Positions 25,601-34,190 of a stretch of 64,000 nucleotides of DNA are shown piece by piece. The position numbers were made by a program, and so were the translations under genes. The notes beneath the pieces are model-generated. The model had not been told where the DNA came from. It made no database searches and saw only the letters and a list, made by a program, of their open reading frames with translations. This DNA comes from Astropecten irregularis (taxonomy: Eukaryota; Echinodermata; Asteroidea; Paxillosida; Astropectinidae), in the NCBI GenBank assembly GCA_963971285.1, contig OZ020260.1, forward strand, positions 9,644,798 to 9,708,797, given 5' to 3'. The first letter of the stretch is position 1. Each line of letters starts with the position of its first letter.

Positions 25601-26312
25601 ATTTAGTAATATGCCTAAATTTATTGGAAATGTAGATTATGACATCAAAGATGGAAATTCAACAACTATTACTCTGCATAATATTCAAGGTTTGAAGCCA
25701 CATATTGAAGATTTGAAATGTCATAATGAAATAATGTCGTCTGATTTTATATGCTTGACTGAAACATGGATTGAGCAGGATGAAATGATTGAAATGGGTA
25801 TTGATAATTTCAAGAGCTATCATCAAACAAGAGCTTTATCATATGATAATACAATGAGATTACAACAGCAGAGCCATGGAGGTGTATCAGTATATGGCAA
25901 CCAAGATAAAAACTTCAGTAGATTACATTTTGACATTAATAACCTTGAGTATATTGCATTTCACATCATATCTGAAATGTCTGTTGTAATTGTTGTAATC
26001 TATCGACCACCGTCTTACAGGATTCATGAGTTTATTGGCAATTTGAGTAAACTTATTAATGAAATACATGCTGTAAGTAACAGATGCATAGTTATTGGTG
26101 ATTTCAATGAGAATATTTTGAGTATGAATTCCCACATTGAGAGAGTAATGAAAGAACATGGTTATAGGCAATATGTGACTGATGCAACCACAGAAAATGG
26201 TACATTAATTGATCATGTTTATGCTCGAGGTTTGGATCATATAGAAACTATTGTTACACCCACATATTACAGTTATCATGAAGCTGTCAGAATAATATAT
26301 CAATATAAGTAA
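16605..26312 (+). CDS. Helitron/Helentron-type Rep-helicase polyprotein with two cysteine-protease domains and a C-terminal endonuclease
   Basis: Replicase of a rolling-circle transposon, open for 3235 residues. Domains in order: PHD-like finger (446-500, CWLC...CENC...H..C...CCKC); C76/tegument-protease-like domain (about 690-880, C713 in GKQCVPN, D840 and H842 in CDSHCRD); OTU domain (about 1030-1160, D1038 and C1041 in GDGNCFYRA, H1154 in IHYDVV); basic Y/R-rich tandem repeats of about 18 residues (about 1296-1460); Cys/His zinc cluster (1492-1556); Helitron N domain (about 1850-2010); HUH nuclease (H2002, H2004 in SPHTHC) with two tyrosines (Y2220, Y2224 in YVASYMSK); PIF1 helicase (Walker A K2586 in GGAGTGKS, Walker B DE 2669-2670); AP-endonuclease-like domain (E3053 in TETW, D3166 and N3168 in GDFNEN). 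The final motif reads S-Y-H (3223-3225) where many EEP nucleases have S-D-H. An acceptor-like TTTCTTTAG ends at 16,601, so a 5' leader intron is likely. The intact frame suggests recent activity. Confidence 0.95.
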   Translation: MMSHGTTSHKSQDFMLSQSVFVESPSSSVMSFSQPFPFVSTHVIPSSCISSPYSAPSGELSPLCENSNALRLAPPQGSLSTEHTGIPARSGSPCNTQRCCMEYECTPRVPWPKERLYGLAGQTQPSIGSVDVTCVTEQATCIATDSLVYDKDAKHDQRVMKQNEQCTMNELDIENEMPRIDVEQNDGKLVVHMETEHADQQLEGNLHNKEEGNVGVDEEGNECVLQDLESKEACEMSTDGSECLTDSKYNTVGIMCVNINHCKQCEHGKEAQIESCSVSVSYTCGHTISVECCQQKRKSCKPSRKKLRRIERKLSYNRKRNGKVIEVRMSKEERRCYAKTQKYIQSCTTGCLKSVMKNLKCRESNDLICKRRRHVKNRMTNVFGHTKRTLKNIHYASESEIIPKKTARGKKVHVQKQQNVKRKIKNDVTESAPTQFQGITRNMNVCWLCDKIEQPGTVAFTRLVQCENCQIWLHVFCMQFMKIQQYLINKSVSWVCCKCGNANYSQSLFHDFSFCSDGNMYECLELDEDAESLEAVLNVRKCAKLFKSRDCDQRTNAKPVIVQQCGGYSLRERKKKSNDRDKSQGVESNGKNTETCSKDTVKINDANCSNKGKPGKRKRVDVMECENTDMHTISKRVYATRSQKKVRPVKKTKAAMSSNEVVIEDVDVSTCNAKINQRAYNKPSNSHALNSVFVQGNFHQGHPKFGYNVGKQCVPNSLCAIMYGYIKDLSRWTSHDMDLILNTGDELYGYLSKSSTVNTDYLLINELPTDLNLFNKQFTMTYHEPVNGAFGDECNLPEFNMISLNRALEQTLHRYNACFICFHENTFAVICQNQKYFICDSHCRDQNGCQVSEGTSLMKCVDTWQGIYRYCINLWHSMNLHNHEQFEITGVTVYCVDAGNNCTVQYEESRPKVEDVCACLNEDEGCTSKNSTLIHKMVDKETTKTEMPNVEEACHSSSNPELGTTKPVISNEDSAECRDNDIEIVAIQSCSFHFVPLQHDSKIALCKSFGISKVYAESENVSCNNMGPPHDIKSIRGDGNCFYRAVSYAISGSERNHMRLRLAAVNYLLKHADRYKSFLRQGYNSVEEYVSKKKVFCSGVWATEVEIIALAHMLMTDIYTYTSNRWHIFSGRYGEVGTVTSEAGIYLNHTQQIHYDVVLSVEDEECVVDEPCCNDSVESVVRENSLQSDEIHSPNVHMEDHNNRNDVINDIDQSLECKNEKKDCTLRRKRKKRTNTAMRRKQNRGRKQLMRENEKQKVVHVFDKGDSNVNSQTKQKTTPQKKMYEKMKYSATGINVKYNMKTKYQTDSKYRLTLINSNKFRYHEKEYKQRTMNANKRRYYSNTRFRDEVIRAKKAKYHGNVRYRNELIRAMKTKYHNNVRYRNQLIKKLKEKYHGNMRYRNEVIRAMNSKYYNDVKYRNKLIKNLKEKYHGNYYYRYKVLQSLKTKYKNDPKYKCQILKNKSDREIKLREMDKCIDNVLKNFKRTMSVGPDCVCAVCHKLLFKNQVMKCNKDKYTHSECISEQYVHSCDETCQMDCVLSRSNRALLWICHTCHRKLIVNRIPAEASINNLSLSNIPDDLGRLNSLEQHLISRNIAFMKIVNLPKGGQKGIYGPCVCVPSNTTETVKMLPRPGNENEMIRLKLKRKLSYKGYYEYQFVNKQNILDALLYLKLNNKWYRDIEIEHDWINPLPECPNDEDDMIAKELTNDDENGNNDMQENDDNGDEIDDDINERLCGVQLDTCLQPANIGQEILDQYFDDIFCVAPCEGNNPVRLLMEEGNEAKCFPVLFPNGSPIFSDKRDVRITLCRYLHNRLMNADNRFARNTDYIFYAQYLSEIQQVMSSVSIALRKGCGKSQDGKNITASMISDKDKLRDVLKSDSGYKFLKPIRGTPPYWQCAHRDILAMITQLGLPTWFCSFSAADMRWPEVINTILKQRGDSRSIEELDWNDKCEILRSNPVTAARMFDRRFHMFLKNVIMSDAQPIGKVIDYFYRVEFQQRGSPHTHCLFWIEHAPIVGIDKDEDVVKFVNRYVSCKLPSAEDDEELHEIISNVQQHSKKHSKSCKKKGTECRFNFPRPPSERTFIIHKKSAKKCENKRSNDFDNDTCNIDDEIEDVLNDDKKEVICIEMNTEQAKELLKSVWTEMQNPKKHYESANELFEALGTTQLHFEIANRELTNKVSIVLKRNPQDVWVNQYNHDLIRAWNANLDIQYITDIYGCVAYVASYMSKAEREMGQLLSHAQNEAQRGNMDAKASMKEVGYVYLQNREVSAQEAVYRVCTLRLKECSRKVEFIPVGDNPVRMSKPLRMIQNRPDEDDEDIWMTSKIDRYKARPKSHEFDMMCLASFCSEFRILSTTEASKLKNGRINEHVFKLQNNLGHIQRRTRSNPAVIKYPKFSVTKCPEKYYQSILQLFLPYRVDAQLKPSQYETYEDFYMNASVKLINNNVQCVKTVIDLNRRKFEANIESIEDAEEYLHKFGDQEDAWALICPETESVRLECMNDKEQVEQDSEDEFAIPDLKSNDKDDSKYSIEYHTPKLHREEAHSLMRSLNSEQSRIFYKVRQWCLDKVNGKHPEPFHVFVTGGAGTGKSHVIKCIYNEAVRILGRLMHNPDDVSVLLTAPTGVAAYNINGFTIHSALSIGIDVSLPYQPLGDEKMSTLRMKLGQLQILIIDEISMVDQKMLCYIHGRLRQIKQTRTQCAFGNVSVIAVGDFYQLPPVKGKSLHHNTLESSLWHDQFKIVELKEIMRQRDNIQFAELLNKLRIKGKKDTLTDEETAMLTKCETGEKWEDAVHIYPTNKQVNNFNVEILRKKCPDCFCIEAKDYEKDSSSGQMKQRAHPLQSTRKCSLSSSLWIGIGARVMLTKNIDVSDGLVNGVFGTVIHIELLPDKSARKYILINFDDDEVGSKQKKSVSRFPNAVAIEIQEENIGKKCIRKQFPLKLAYACTAHKVQGTTLNKAVVCLDKTFAAGQAYVSLSRVTDIKNLVIEGFDQKRIYCDKSVGEAFSNMPKFIGNVDYDIKDGNSTTITLHNIQGLKPHIEDLKCHNEIMSSDFICLTETWIEQDEMIEMGIDNFKSYHQTRALSYDNTMRLQQQSHGGVSVYGNQDKNFSRLHFDINNLEYIAFHIISEMSVVIVVIYRPPSYRIHEFIGNLSKLINEIHAVSNRCIVIGDFNENILSMNSHIERVMKEHGYRQYVTDATTENGTLIDHVYARGLDHIETIVTPTYYSYHEAVRIIYQYK

Positions 26313-26465
26313 ATTTAAAGTAATATGAAGAAACATCGAAATAATAGTATTCATGACACAAAGACACAAAAAAAGAGAATGTTCTTTTCAGTTGTACTTC
26401 GCTCAATGGAAACTGTATTCCCTGATATTGATACATGCATACAAGGAAATAATTAATTGTATATA
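26313..26465. other. 3' flank of the Helitron frame
   Basis: A short AT-rich spacer after the TAA stop. No clear AATAAA signal is seen, and it leads directly into the minisatellite. Confidence 0.4.
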
Positions 26466-27917
26466 TAACCAGTCAGGATGATAAACGTATGTATCCAGTC
26501 AGGATGATCAGTATGTAACCAGTCAGAATGATCAGCATGTAACCAGTCAGAATGATAACAGTATGTATCCAGTCAGGATGATAAATGTATGTATCCAGTC
26601 AGGATGATAAACGTATGTATCCAGTCAGGATGATCAGTATGTAACCAGTCAGAATGATCAGTATGTAACCAGTCAGAATGATAACAGTATGTATCCAGTC
26701 AGAATGATAAATGTATGTATCCAGTCAGGATGATCAGTATGTAACCAGTCAGAATGATCATTATTTAACCAGTCAGAATGATAACAGTATGTATCCAGTC
26801 ATGATGATAAATGTATGTATCCAGTCAGGATGATCAGTATGTATCCAGTCAGGATGATCAGTATGTAACCAGTCAGAATGATCAGTATGTAACCAGTCAG
26901 AATGATCAGTATGTAACCAGTCAGAATGATAACAGTATGTATCCAGTCAGGATGATAAATGTATGTATCCAGTCAGGATGATCAGTATGTATCCAGTCAG
27001 GATGATCAGTATGTAACCAGTCAGAATGATCAGTATGTAACCAGTCAGAATGATCAGTATGTATCCAGTCACAATGATCAGTATGCAACCAGTCATGATG
27101 ATAACAGTATGTAACCAGTCAGGATGATCAGTATGTAACCAGTCAGAATGATCAGTATGTAACCAGTCACAATGATCAGTATGCAACCAGTCACAATGAT
27201 CAGTATGCAACCAGTCATGATGATCAGTATGTAACCAGTCAGAATGATCAGTATGTAACCAGTCAGAATGATCAGTATGTAACCAGTCAGAATGATCAGT
27301 ATGTAACCAGTCAGAATGATCAGTATGTAACCAGTCAGAATGATCAGTATGTATCCAGTCACGATGATCAGTATGCAACCAGTCATGATGATAACAGTAT
27401 GTAACCAGTCAGGATGATCAGTATGTAACTAGTCAGAATGATCAGTATGTAACCAGTCACAATGATCAGTATGCAACCAGTCACAATGATCAGTATGCAA
27501 CCAGTCAGGATGATCAGTATGTAACCAGTCAGGATGATAACAGTATGTAACCAGTCAGGATGATCAGTATGCAACCAGTCACGATGATAGCAGTATGTAA
27601 CCAGTCAGGATGATCAGTATGTAACCAGTCACGATGATAGCAGTATGTAACCAGTCACGATCATAACAGTATGTAACCAGTCACGATGATAGCAGTATGT
27701 AACCAGTCAGGATGATAACAGTATGTAACCAGTCAGGATGATCAGTATGTAACCAGTCATGATAACAGTAAACCAGTCATGATGATAACAGTAAACCAGT
27801 CATGATGATAACATTGTGTAACCAGTCATGATGATAACAGTAAACCAGTCATGATGATAACATTATGTAACCAGTCAAGATGATAACAGTATTTAACCAG
27901 TTATGATGATAACAGTA
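26466..27917. repeat. Minisatellite, 24-26 bp unit
   Basis: About 58 tandem copies of GATCAGTATGTAACCAGTCA plus GAAT, with variant units GATAACAGTATGTATCC and GATAAATGTATGTATCC. The variants are interspersed in higher-order order, especially at 26.46-27.0 kb. Because 24 bp is eight codons, several frames stay open and give octapeptide repeats; these are not genes. Confidence 0.95.
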
Positions 27918-27919
27918 CG

Positions 27920-28003
27920 TGCCATACAAGTGTTACATACATGTACTGTTATCATCATGACTAGCTAGTCACGATGAGAACAGTATGTAACACTTGTATG
28001 GCA
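27920..28003. repeat. 84-bp near-palindrome capping the minisatellite
   Basis: The outer arms, 27920-27940 (TGCCATACAAGTGTTACATA+C) and 27983-28003, are perfect inverse complements. The inner part pairs as well (TACTGTTATCATCATGACTA with TAGTCACGATGAGAACAGTA, two mismatches) around CTAGCTAG. It ends the array exactly, as expected for a terminal hairpin of a Helitron2/Helentron-like element or of a foldback unit. Confidence 0.8.
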
Positions 28004-28020
28004 AGTAATCTTATTTATTT

Positions 28021-28167
28021 AGGGCCTGTTTGTTTTGCAGCAGATCTTGGTCACCATATTTGATCTTGCAAATCCACGTCACTGGCAGGATATGCAAAAA
28101 CGTGATCCCGCAGAGCAGCTTTTGCTTGCCAGATCAATGATCGCTGCTCCTGAATCAAACAGGACCT
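28021..28167. mobile_element. Short MITE
   Basis: Inverted ends AGGGCCTGTTTG (28021-28032) and CAAACAGGACCT (28156-28167), with further inverted words GATCTTG/CAGATCA inside. 147 bp, non-coding. Confidence 0.6.
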
Positions 28168-29199
28168 TAGTGTTCAGGGGACATTGTATATTCCCCAGTT
28201 ACTGTATTTAGATCACACACCACATCAGTGGGTGTGTGATTTCAACCTTGCTTATGCAATAAAAACTTCAGGACAAAGGATGTCCACAGAATTCATGATC
28301 ACAAGAAGTTCTGTGGACATGCCCAGATGATTTTTTGCATCCTACATTGAATTTATTATCAATGTTTTATGATAACGGTTAATGCAGTAGATTACTATAA
28401 TTTATGTATATAATGACACGCACGTCATCTTTCAAATGTCACATATGTGGTTCATGATAAATTGTCATTCAAATTTACTGAAGATTTTGTTGATGTTAGA
28501 AATTACCACCTTAAGTTTGTATGCACATGTGTGACATGCTTGTCATATTTTTTTATTATGTACATGTATGAGATATGGGATCAGCTGACATTTAACTTAA
28601 CTGTATATATAATCTACATCATGTTAAATGAAAGTTATAGTTCATTTGGAGATTTAGTAAAAAATTTAAAAAAAGTTTCACTTGAGACAATCAAGGACAA
28701 AACATGTGATCAGTCGCCCTTCATTTCCATGTACAAATAATCTAAATTGATGAATGCTGATTGCTGTATTCACACACTGACTGATAATGTACATGCAGGG
28801 TAGTTGGTGTGAATTGTACAATGGAAGTGACACTAGTGGTACTACATACTGTTCATATAAGTTTCCCTTGTTTGCAAAACAAAATTGGTTTACATGGCAC
28901 TGTCAAAGGGAAATTCAAGGGAAATGTTTTTTTTTTAAAGACAAAAGATCTGTGGGCTGGGTAGCCATTTCCGAAATGGCGTGTTTCGTTGTTTCAAATC
29001 TTATTGTTTCTAAAGTAGCCTTCAGAATTTTGACATGTTTTAATACTTCTAAACAACCAAATTTCAAGCCTGAAAATCCGTGTAATCTTTAAAATATGCA
29101 TAATGGATTTTTGTAAACACATTCGTGTAATTTAACATGTGTAGCACATGTTGTGCTTACACAAATTACCATGGAGGAACCATGGTATTAAACAGGAAA
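28168..29199. other. Unassigned stretch
   Basis: No recognised gene. A hairpin TGTCCACAGAA/TTCTGTGGACA lies at about 28,280-28,320. The open frames at 28.45-28.74 and 28.79-29.09 kb show no domain or codon signal. Confidence 0.4.
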
Positions 29200-29207
29200 T
29201 GTAATAC

Positions 29208-29537
29208 CAGACGCGGTTCTATGTTGGGGGCTAGGGGGGTCTTGAGCCCCCAACATTTTGTGTCTAGCCCCCCTCCCCCCCCCCCCCAAAAAAAGTATTG
29301 AAATTACTGGATCTTTTCAGTTATTAAACACCAATGACATAAAACAATGCATTATGTGATCTATAGGTGCATGTTTTTCGACCTCTAATAAGACATAACA
29401 AAAGCGAGTGTTAGAAGAACCCAAAATATTGGCTCTTCTAGCCCCCTCCCCCCCCCCCCAAAAAAAAAGAATAATAATAATATTAATAATTATGGCTCTT
29501 CTAGCCCCCAAAAATATTGGCTTTAGAACCGCGTCTG
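29208..29537. mobile_element. Non-autonomous hAT-like element with C/G-rich interior
   Basis: TIR CAGACGCGGTTCT (29208-29220) pairs with AGAACCGCGTCTG (29525-29537). A perfect 8-bp target duplication TGTAATAC flanks it (29200-29207, 29538-29545). The interior has GGGGGCTAG/CTAGCCCCC inverted blocks with C-runs. Confidence 0.85.
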
Positions 29538-29545
29538 TGTAATAC

Positions 29546-30387
29546 ATCCCCATGCTGTATTGGAATTTTGAAAATTAGGTCCACATGGCAAGACAAGACC
29601 AGTGGTTGCTAAATTAAAGTTGAAGTGTGATTGTAGACTATGAAATCAAGGCCCTTATACCCTACACATTTGTATTCATTTAAATTTGTCAAGCCAATTT
29701 TAATTGTACATGTAGTAAAAATGTATCCCTACTTGATAAAATGCATTCAGTAACATTACATGTTTGATAAAAATCACAGATTTACCGTAATATTTACAGT
29801 GAAAGCTTTTGTTTATCACATGACTTGTAATATACTCCATTCCATTGTATGAAACAAATGCATCCATGAACACCATGCTGTTAGTTGCTATGCCATTATT
29901 GCAGCAGAAGCTATCACCAGCTTCAACTACATGTATATGACAGACCAGCTGCATGTGCACTTATCTTCTACTGAAGTGACTTTGTATTGTGGAAATGGCC
30001 ATATATCCAGGATCACAGGAATATTTGAACTGCTTCAAACTTCAAGAATGTGTTCCATCTGATGTGACTATTGCATGGAACTGTACATGTACACAGAAGT
30101 GCATCAATGTGGAATGAACTGTTCGCTTGTATATTATATATACATTATATCCTGTGTCATGAGACAGTAACAACAGATGTTAAGCAAGACAGGTCCTTCA
30201 TTTCTTCATTGACATTTCCACCAATCAATCCAGACTAATGTTTGCATTGATGTTGCTATCATTTCTGAGCAGTTTCATCAGACTTCAAACAATATTCATG
30301 ACTGCTTGACCTGTGGATGTACACCTGTGTCTTGCTTGTGCTGTGCACCAGTCATCATCGTGTGAAGGTAAATATGCCTTATAAATG
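29546..30387. other. Unassigned stretch
   Basis: AT-rich with several TGTACATG words. No coding or structural feature recognised. Confidence 0.4.
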
Positions 30388-30537
30388 TTAAGTGTCCATT
30401 TAGAAAAATGTATCAATGCTATTGGTTCATTGGCTTGTTATTCTGAGGTGAACAATGAAAGATTAAGTGTCCATTTAGAAAAATGTATCAATGCTATTGG
30501 TTCATTGGCTTGTTATTCTGAGGTGAACAATGAAAGA
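30388..30537. repeat. Perfect 75-bp tandem duplication
   Basis: 30388-30462 is repeated at 30463-30537 without a visible difference (unit starts TTAAGTGTCCATTTAG). It is either a very recent duplication or an assembly artefact. Confidence 0.9.
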
Positions 30538-30900
30538 TGAATTTCATCACAGATGCAACTCGCCCCCATGTATGAATTAAAATGACACTGCCAGTGACAA
30601 TGATATAGATCAGTTGGTAAAACCCAGTATGACTTTCAGGTGATTTCAACTAAAAATTGTGTTATTCATAATAATTTTGTTTTGTCCAGTTTCAAAACAT
30701 TGAAAGTCACTATGTCGTTCATTTGTTTGTTTATTTCCCATGCAGATATCACTTGTGCTTCAAACTCCATGGAAATCACCAATGTGCTGAAGACAACAAA
30801 GAAAACAACAAGTCACGCATGAACAAAAACCTGTGATAAAGACCAGTTTTGACAGAATTTTTGCTTGTATAATATAAGGTAGCGATAGAATATTTGTTAT

Positions 30901-30903
<3 letters not shown>

Positions 30904-30937
<34 letters not shown>
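30904..30937. repeat. (TA)n microsatellite
   Basis: About 16 TA units in a row. Confidence 0.95.
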
Positions 30938-30939
<2 letters not shown>

Positions 30940-31639
30940 CAAAGCAGATTTTAATAGTCTACATGAAAATGTGAAATAAGTTGAATGTCACAGATTCTGA
31001 GCAGTTAACAATTTCAGTAATAACCCTGATATAACATAAACATTACATGGAAGATACTATCCAGCATTCAAGCTCGTAGTTGGGTCATTCACCGAAGTTA
31101 TTAACGTCAGGAGGGCCTATTGAACGTAACACCTCAATAAAGATCCTGATAAGAACAAAACGCAGGATCGATGCCCTCCTTACTACAAGCATTTTATAAA
31201 TTCAGATCATCATTGTGGCTGATGACCTGTCCAGTTTGCAGCAGTTTTGTATAATAACTATTTGTTTGAATCACAAGAACCATTAGTCTGATTGAACTCA
31301 TGACTGAAAAGCCAAGGTTCATTTTCTTTATTCAGACAACATTGTTTTAAGTCAATGAATAATGAGGTATTGAGTTGATTGTATTGCAACTAACATGATT
31401 TTGAAAAAAAAAATTATATGGATCACAAATGAAAATAAAGTGGCCCGTGTTCTCTATTTCTACCTCCATGCTCTGATCCATAAACTAAAATTTAATTTTG
31501 TTCATCATTAAGACTTTCCTCAAACAATTTGATTTATGAGGTTTGGAAAAAATAAATCACTTCAGCTATCATTGGACATCAGATATTTATCTTGAGTTTC
31601 TTTATCATTTGAGTCATGTCTGTTTAAAACCCCTAGCTC
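30938..31639. other. Unassigned stretch
   Basis: No recognised gene. The inverted words AGGAGGGC / GCCCTCCT near 31,110 and 31,173 suggest a small foldback remnant. Confidence 0.35.
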
Positions 31640-33045
31640 ATAAAATGATATGCCCTCTTAGATTTTGTCTCCGTCATTTTCAAACATTGAAACTAAACCC
31701 AGTTTTCCGATATTATAATACCACTTGACCAGTTCATCAAACGTGCCCTAGCACAATCCCATATTCCAGCGTTGACAAGAGTACTACTTTCTAATGATAT
31801 TTCATGGAGTTGGTCAACACTATCCAGTTATGAAAATCAATGTCAATCTTTCAGTCCGAGTCTCACGATGGATGGGATAAACATGGAGGAAGGAAGAGAC
31901 CTTCCTCCATGGGATAAATAACCGCAGCCGCCAGAACATGCAACATATCATTCCCAACGGTGATCTTGCAAGCATTGAGTAATTACAAAAATGTCATAAG
32001 AGGGCGCTCTTGTAGGGACTCGGACTATATAATAGAGTCCCTTTATACTAATTGCAACAACAGAGAAACGTTGGAGCATCAACGTTGGGTGTTATGCAGT
32101 TGATATATCACCCCCAAAACATCTAATTACACATTGTATATCGCCATCACAGACAACCAAATTTAAGTTTTAAAACGTTTAATTCGTAAAATAGTACGTA
32201 TATTGTCCGGGATTACGTAGATTGAATCAATTCATTCCATTATTTGAAAGAAATTTCAAAAATTACAATGGCGTACATCACCTTTAAAATATGCAATATT
32301 GTCTTGACGAAAACTTCCGGTTAGTTCATCACAGACAACTCAAAGTTTGCAGACGTCATTCTATGCGTACACAGTAAACAGTTTGCAATTTTCATCAATG
32401 TACGTCACGTGATTACCGAGTAAACAGTATTTGAATAATGACGTAAGTTCACCTTTAAAAGAGCATAACTTCCGGTTTAATGACGTCACCACTTTCAAAT
32501 TTCACAAACATGTCAAAGTGCATTAGTGCTTAATAACTACCAATTTTGGCCGAAATTTATTGTTTACTTTCGAATTACGTAATCACTGTATATCTTTAAT
32601 CAACCGTAGAGGGCGCTATATAGTCCGCATGACGTCATCGTTTATATTTTCTGAAAGACCGAGACCTTTTCTATCTTTTGGCCACAGAGTTTTTTTTTCC
32701 CAAATGGTTCCGTTTTATAGATATTTTGAGTTAAACTTCAACTTCCGGTAACGCCGGAAGTGGAGGTCATTTGTACACATGACTAATATAACAATTGTTG
32801 AGATTAACGTGATGAGTAACATATGTGAATATCAAAATCGTAGGTCATGTGGTTATCAAGTTATAGAGCACCAAAGTTTTTCCTAAAAACGCGTGTAATT
32901 TGATATCCGATGACGTCATCATGACGTCAATCTTCTAAATACAACTTGGCATCATGACCGAAGTTACCACCAAGTTTCAGGTCAATATCTTGTAACTGTC
33001 ATATAGAAGTCCTGCTGACAAGTTTGGGAAGAAAAAAAATGGAAA
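31640..33045 (+). repeat. Module M1 of the TGACGTCA/stem-loop repeat family
   Basis: An older copy, related to 1-640 at its left and to the two modules that follow. TGACGTCA occurs at 32481, 32630, 32911 and 32922. ETS-like AACTTCCGG...CCGGAAGTG inverted words are at 32,741-32,763. The common end ACAAGTTTGGGAAGAA is at 33,018-33,035, followed by an A-rich tract and stem-loops. Confidence 0.75.
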
Positions 33046-33059
33046 AAAAAAAAAAATAA

Positions 33060-33104
33060 AACTCGAACAATAACAGTAGGTGTTCGGCTTGAACCCGAAC
33101 ACCT
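33060..33104 (+). repeat. Leader plus stem-loop, class 1 (first of six)
   Basis: Leader ACTCGAACAATAACAGT, then a stem AGGTGTTCGG (33078-33087) with CCGAACACCT (33095-33104) and loop CTTGAAC. Further copies have stems at 33133-33159, 35147-35173, 35200-35226, 36255-36281 and 36309-36335. All follow A-rich tracts. Confidence 0.9.
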
Positions 33105-33165
33105 AAAAAGTAAAAACTCGAACAATAACAATAGGTGTTCGGCTTGAACCCGAACACCTAAAAAA

Positions 33166-33194
33166 CTAGACATTGTGGTTGTGGAAACAACCAC
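33166..33194 (+). repeat. Leader plus stem-loop, class 2
   Basis: Leader ACTAGACATT, then GTGGTTGT (33175-33182) pairing with ACAACCAC (33187-33194). The same structure is at 35243-35262. Confidence 0.85.
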
Positions 33195-34160
33195 TAGGTG
33201 TTCGGGGTCTCATTTCATAGTGGAAATGTTATGTGAACGTATGTTGGAACGTACAGTATGTGATCAATCGTCCCTCATTCAATGGCATATTAAAATACAC
33301 TTCAACTGCGTGACTGAGCAAAATTAATACATGTACCACATGTACTGTTTATGCTGATTGCAGTATTCGTACACTATGACTCTTACCGTATAATGACATC
33401 ACCTTTAATATTGTATGGACAATAACTTCCGGTTAGTTCTTCACAACCAACTGAACATTTTCAGAAGTCATTGAATACATACGATATAAATATATTGCAA
33501 TTTTCAATGACGTGCGTCATGTAATTATCGAGTAAACACTATTTGAATAATGACGTCATCTTTCCTTTAAAAGCGCATAACTTCCGGTTGCATGACGTCA
33601 CAAATTTCAAACTTCACACACATGTCGAAGTTCATTAGTAGTTTACAGTCACCAAATTTGGCAGAAATCCGTTGTTTACTTTTGGATTACGTAATCACTG
33701 TATATCTTTAATCCACCGTAGAGGGCGCTATACAATCCGTATGACGTCATCGTTTATATTTTCTGAAAGCCCAAGACCTTGTCTATCTTTGAACCATTGA
33801 GGTTTTTTGTGCCAAAATCCTTCCGTTTTCGAGTTATTTTGAGTCAAACTTCAACTTCCGGTAACACCGGAAGTGAAGGTCATTTGTACACAACATTGAA
33901 TATATTAATTGTTGACATTTACGTGTTGGGTAACATATGTCAATATCAAAATCATAGGCCATGTGGTTCTCAAGTTATAAAGCACCAAAGTTTTTCCTAA
34001 AAACGCGTGTAATTTGATACCCGATGACGTCATCATGACGTCAATCTTCTAGGTACAACTTGACATCATGACCGAAGTTCCCACCAAGTTTCAAGTCAAT
34101 ATCTTGTAACTGTCATATAGAAGTCCTGCTGACAAGTTTGGGAAGAAGACAAATAAAAAA

Positions 34161-34190
34161 CTAGAGTTTATGGCTGTTAAAAAACAGCAC
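34161..34190 (+). repeat. Leader plus stem-loop, class 3
   Basis: Leader ACTAGAGTTTATG, then GCTGTT (34173-34178) pairing with AACAGC (34183-34188) around AAAA. It sits right after the A-rich end of module copy A, where copy B has class 1 hairpins instead. Confidence 0.75.

Larger units (their letters stand above)
33046..34157 (+). repeat. Module copy A (near-identical to 35,127-36,222)
   Basis: Starts with two AACTCGAACAATAACAATA-type leaders and hairpins, continues through a common body with TGACGTCA at 33551, 33593, 33742, 34025 and 34036, and ends ACAAGTTTGGGAAGAAGACA. Scattered single-base differences separate it from copy B over about 1.0 kb. Confidence 0.9.

Noticed and set aside
26947..27574. 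Minus-strand frames encoding HTDHSDWL or TGYILIIL octapeptide repeats
   Set aside because: They follow from a 24-bp minisatellite that keeps several frames open; there is no start context, splice sites or unique sequence.
26466..27917. CRISPR-like array
   Set aside because: There are no unique spacers; the units are contiguous minisatellite copies in a eukaryotic genome.
27995..28030. Canonical Helitron 3' end (hairpin followed by CTRR) and 5' TC
   Set aside because: I could not find a convincing CTRR after the palindrome or a matching 5' end. The domain set points to the Helentron type, whose ends differ.
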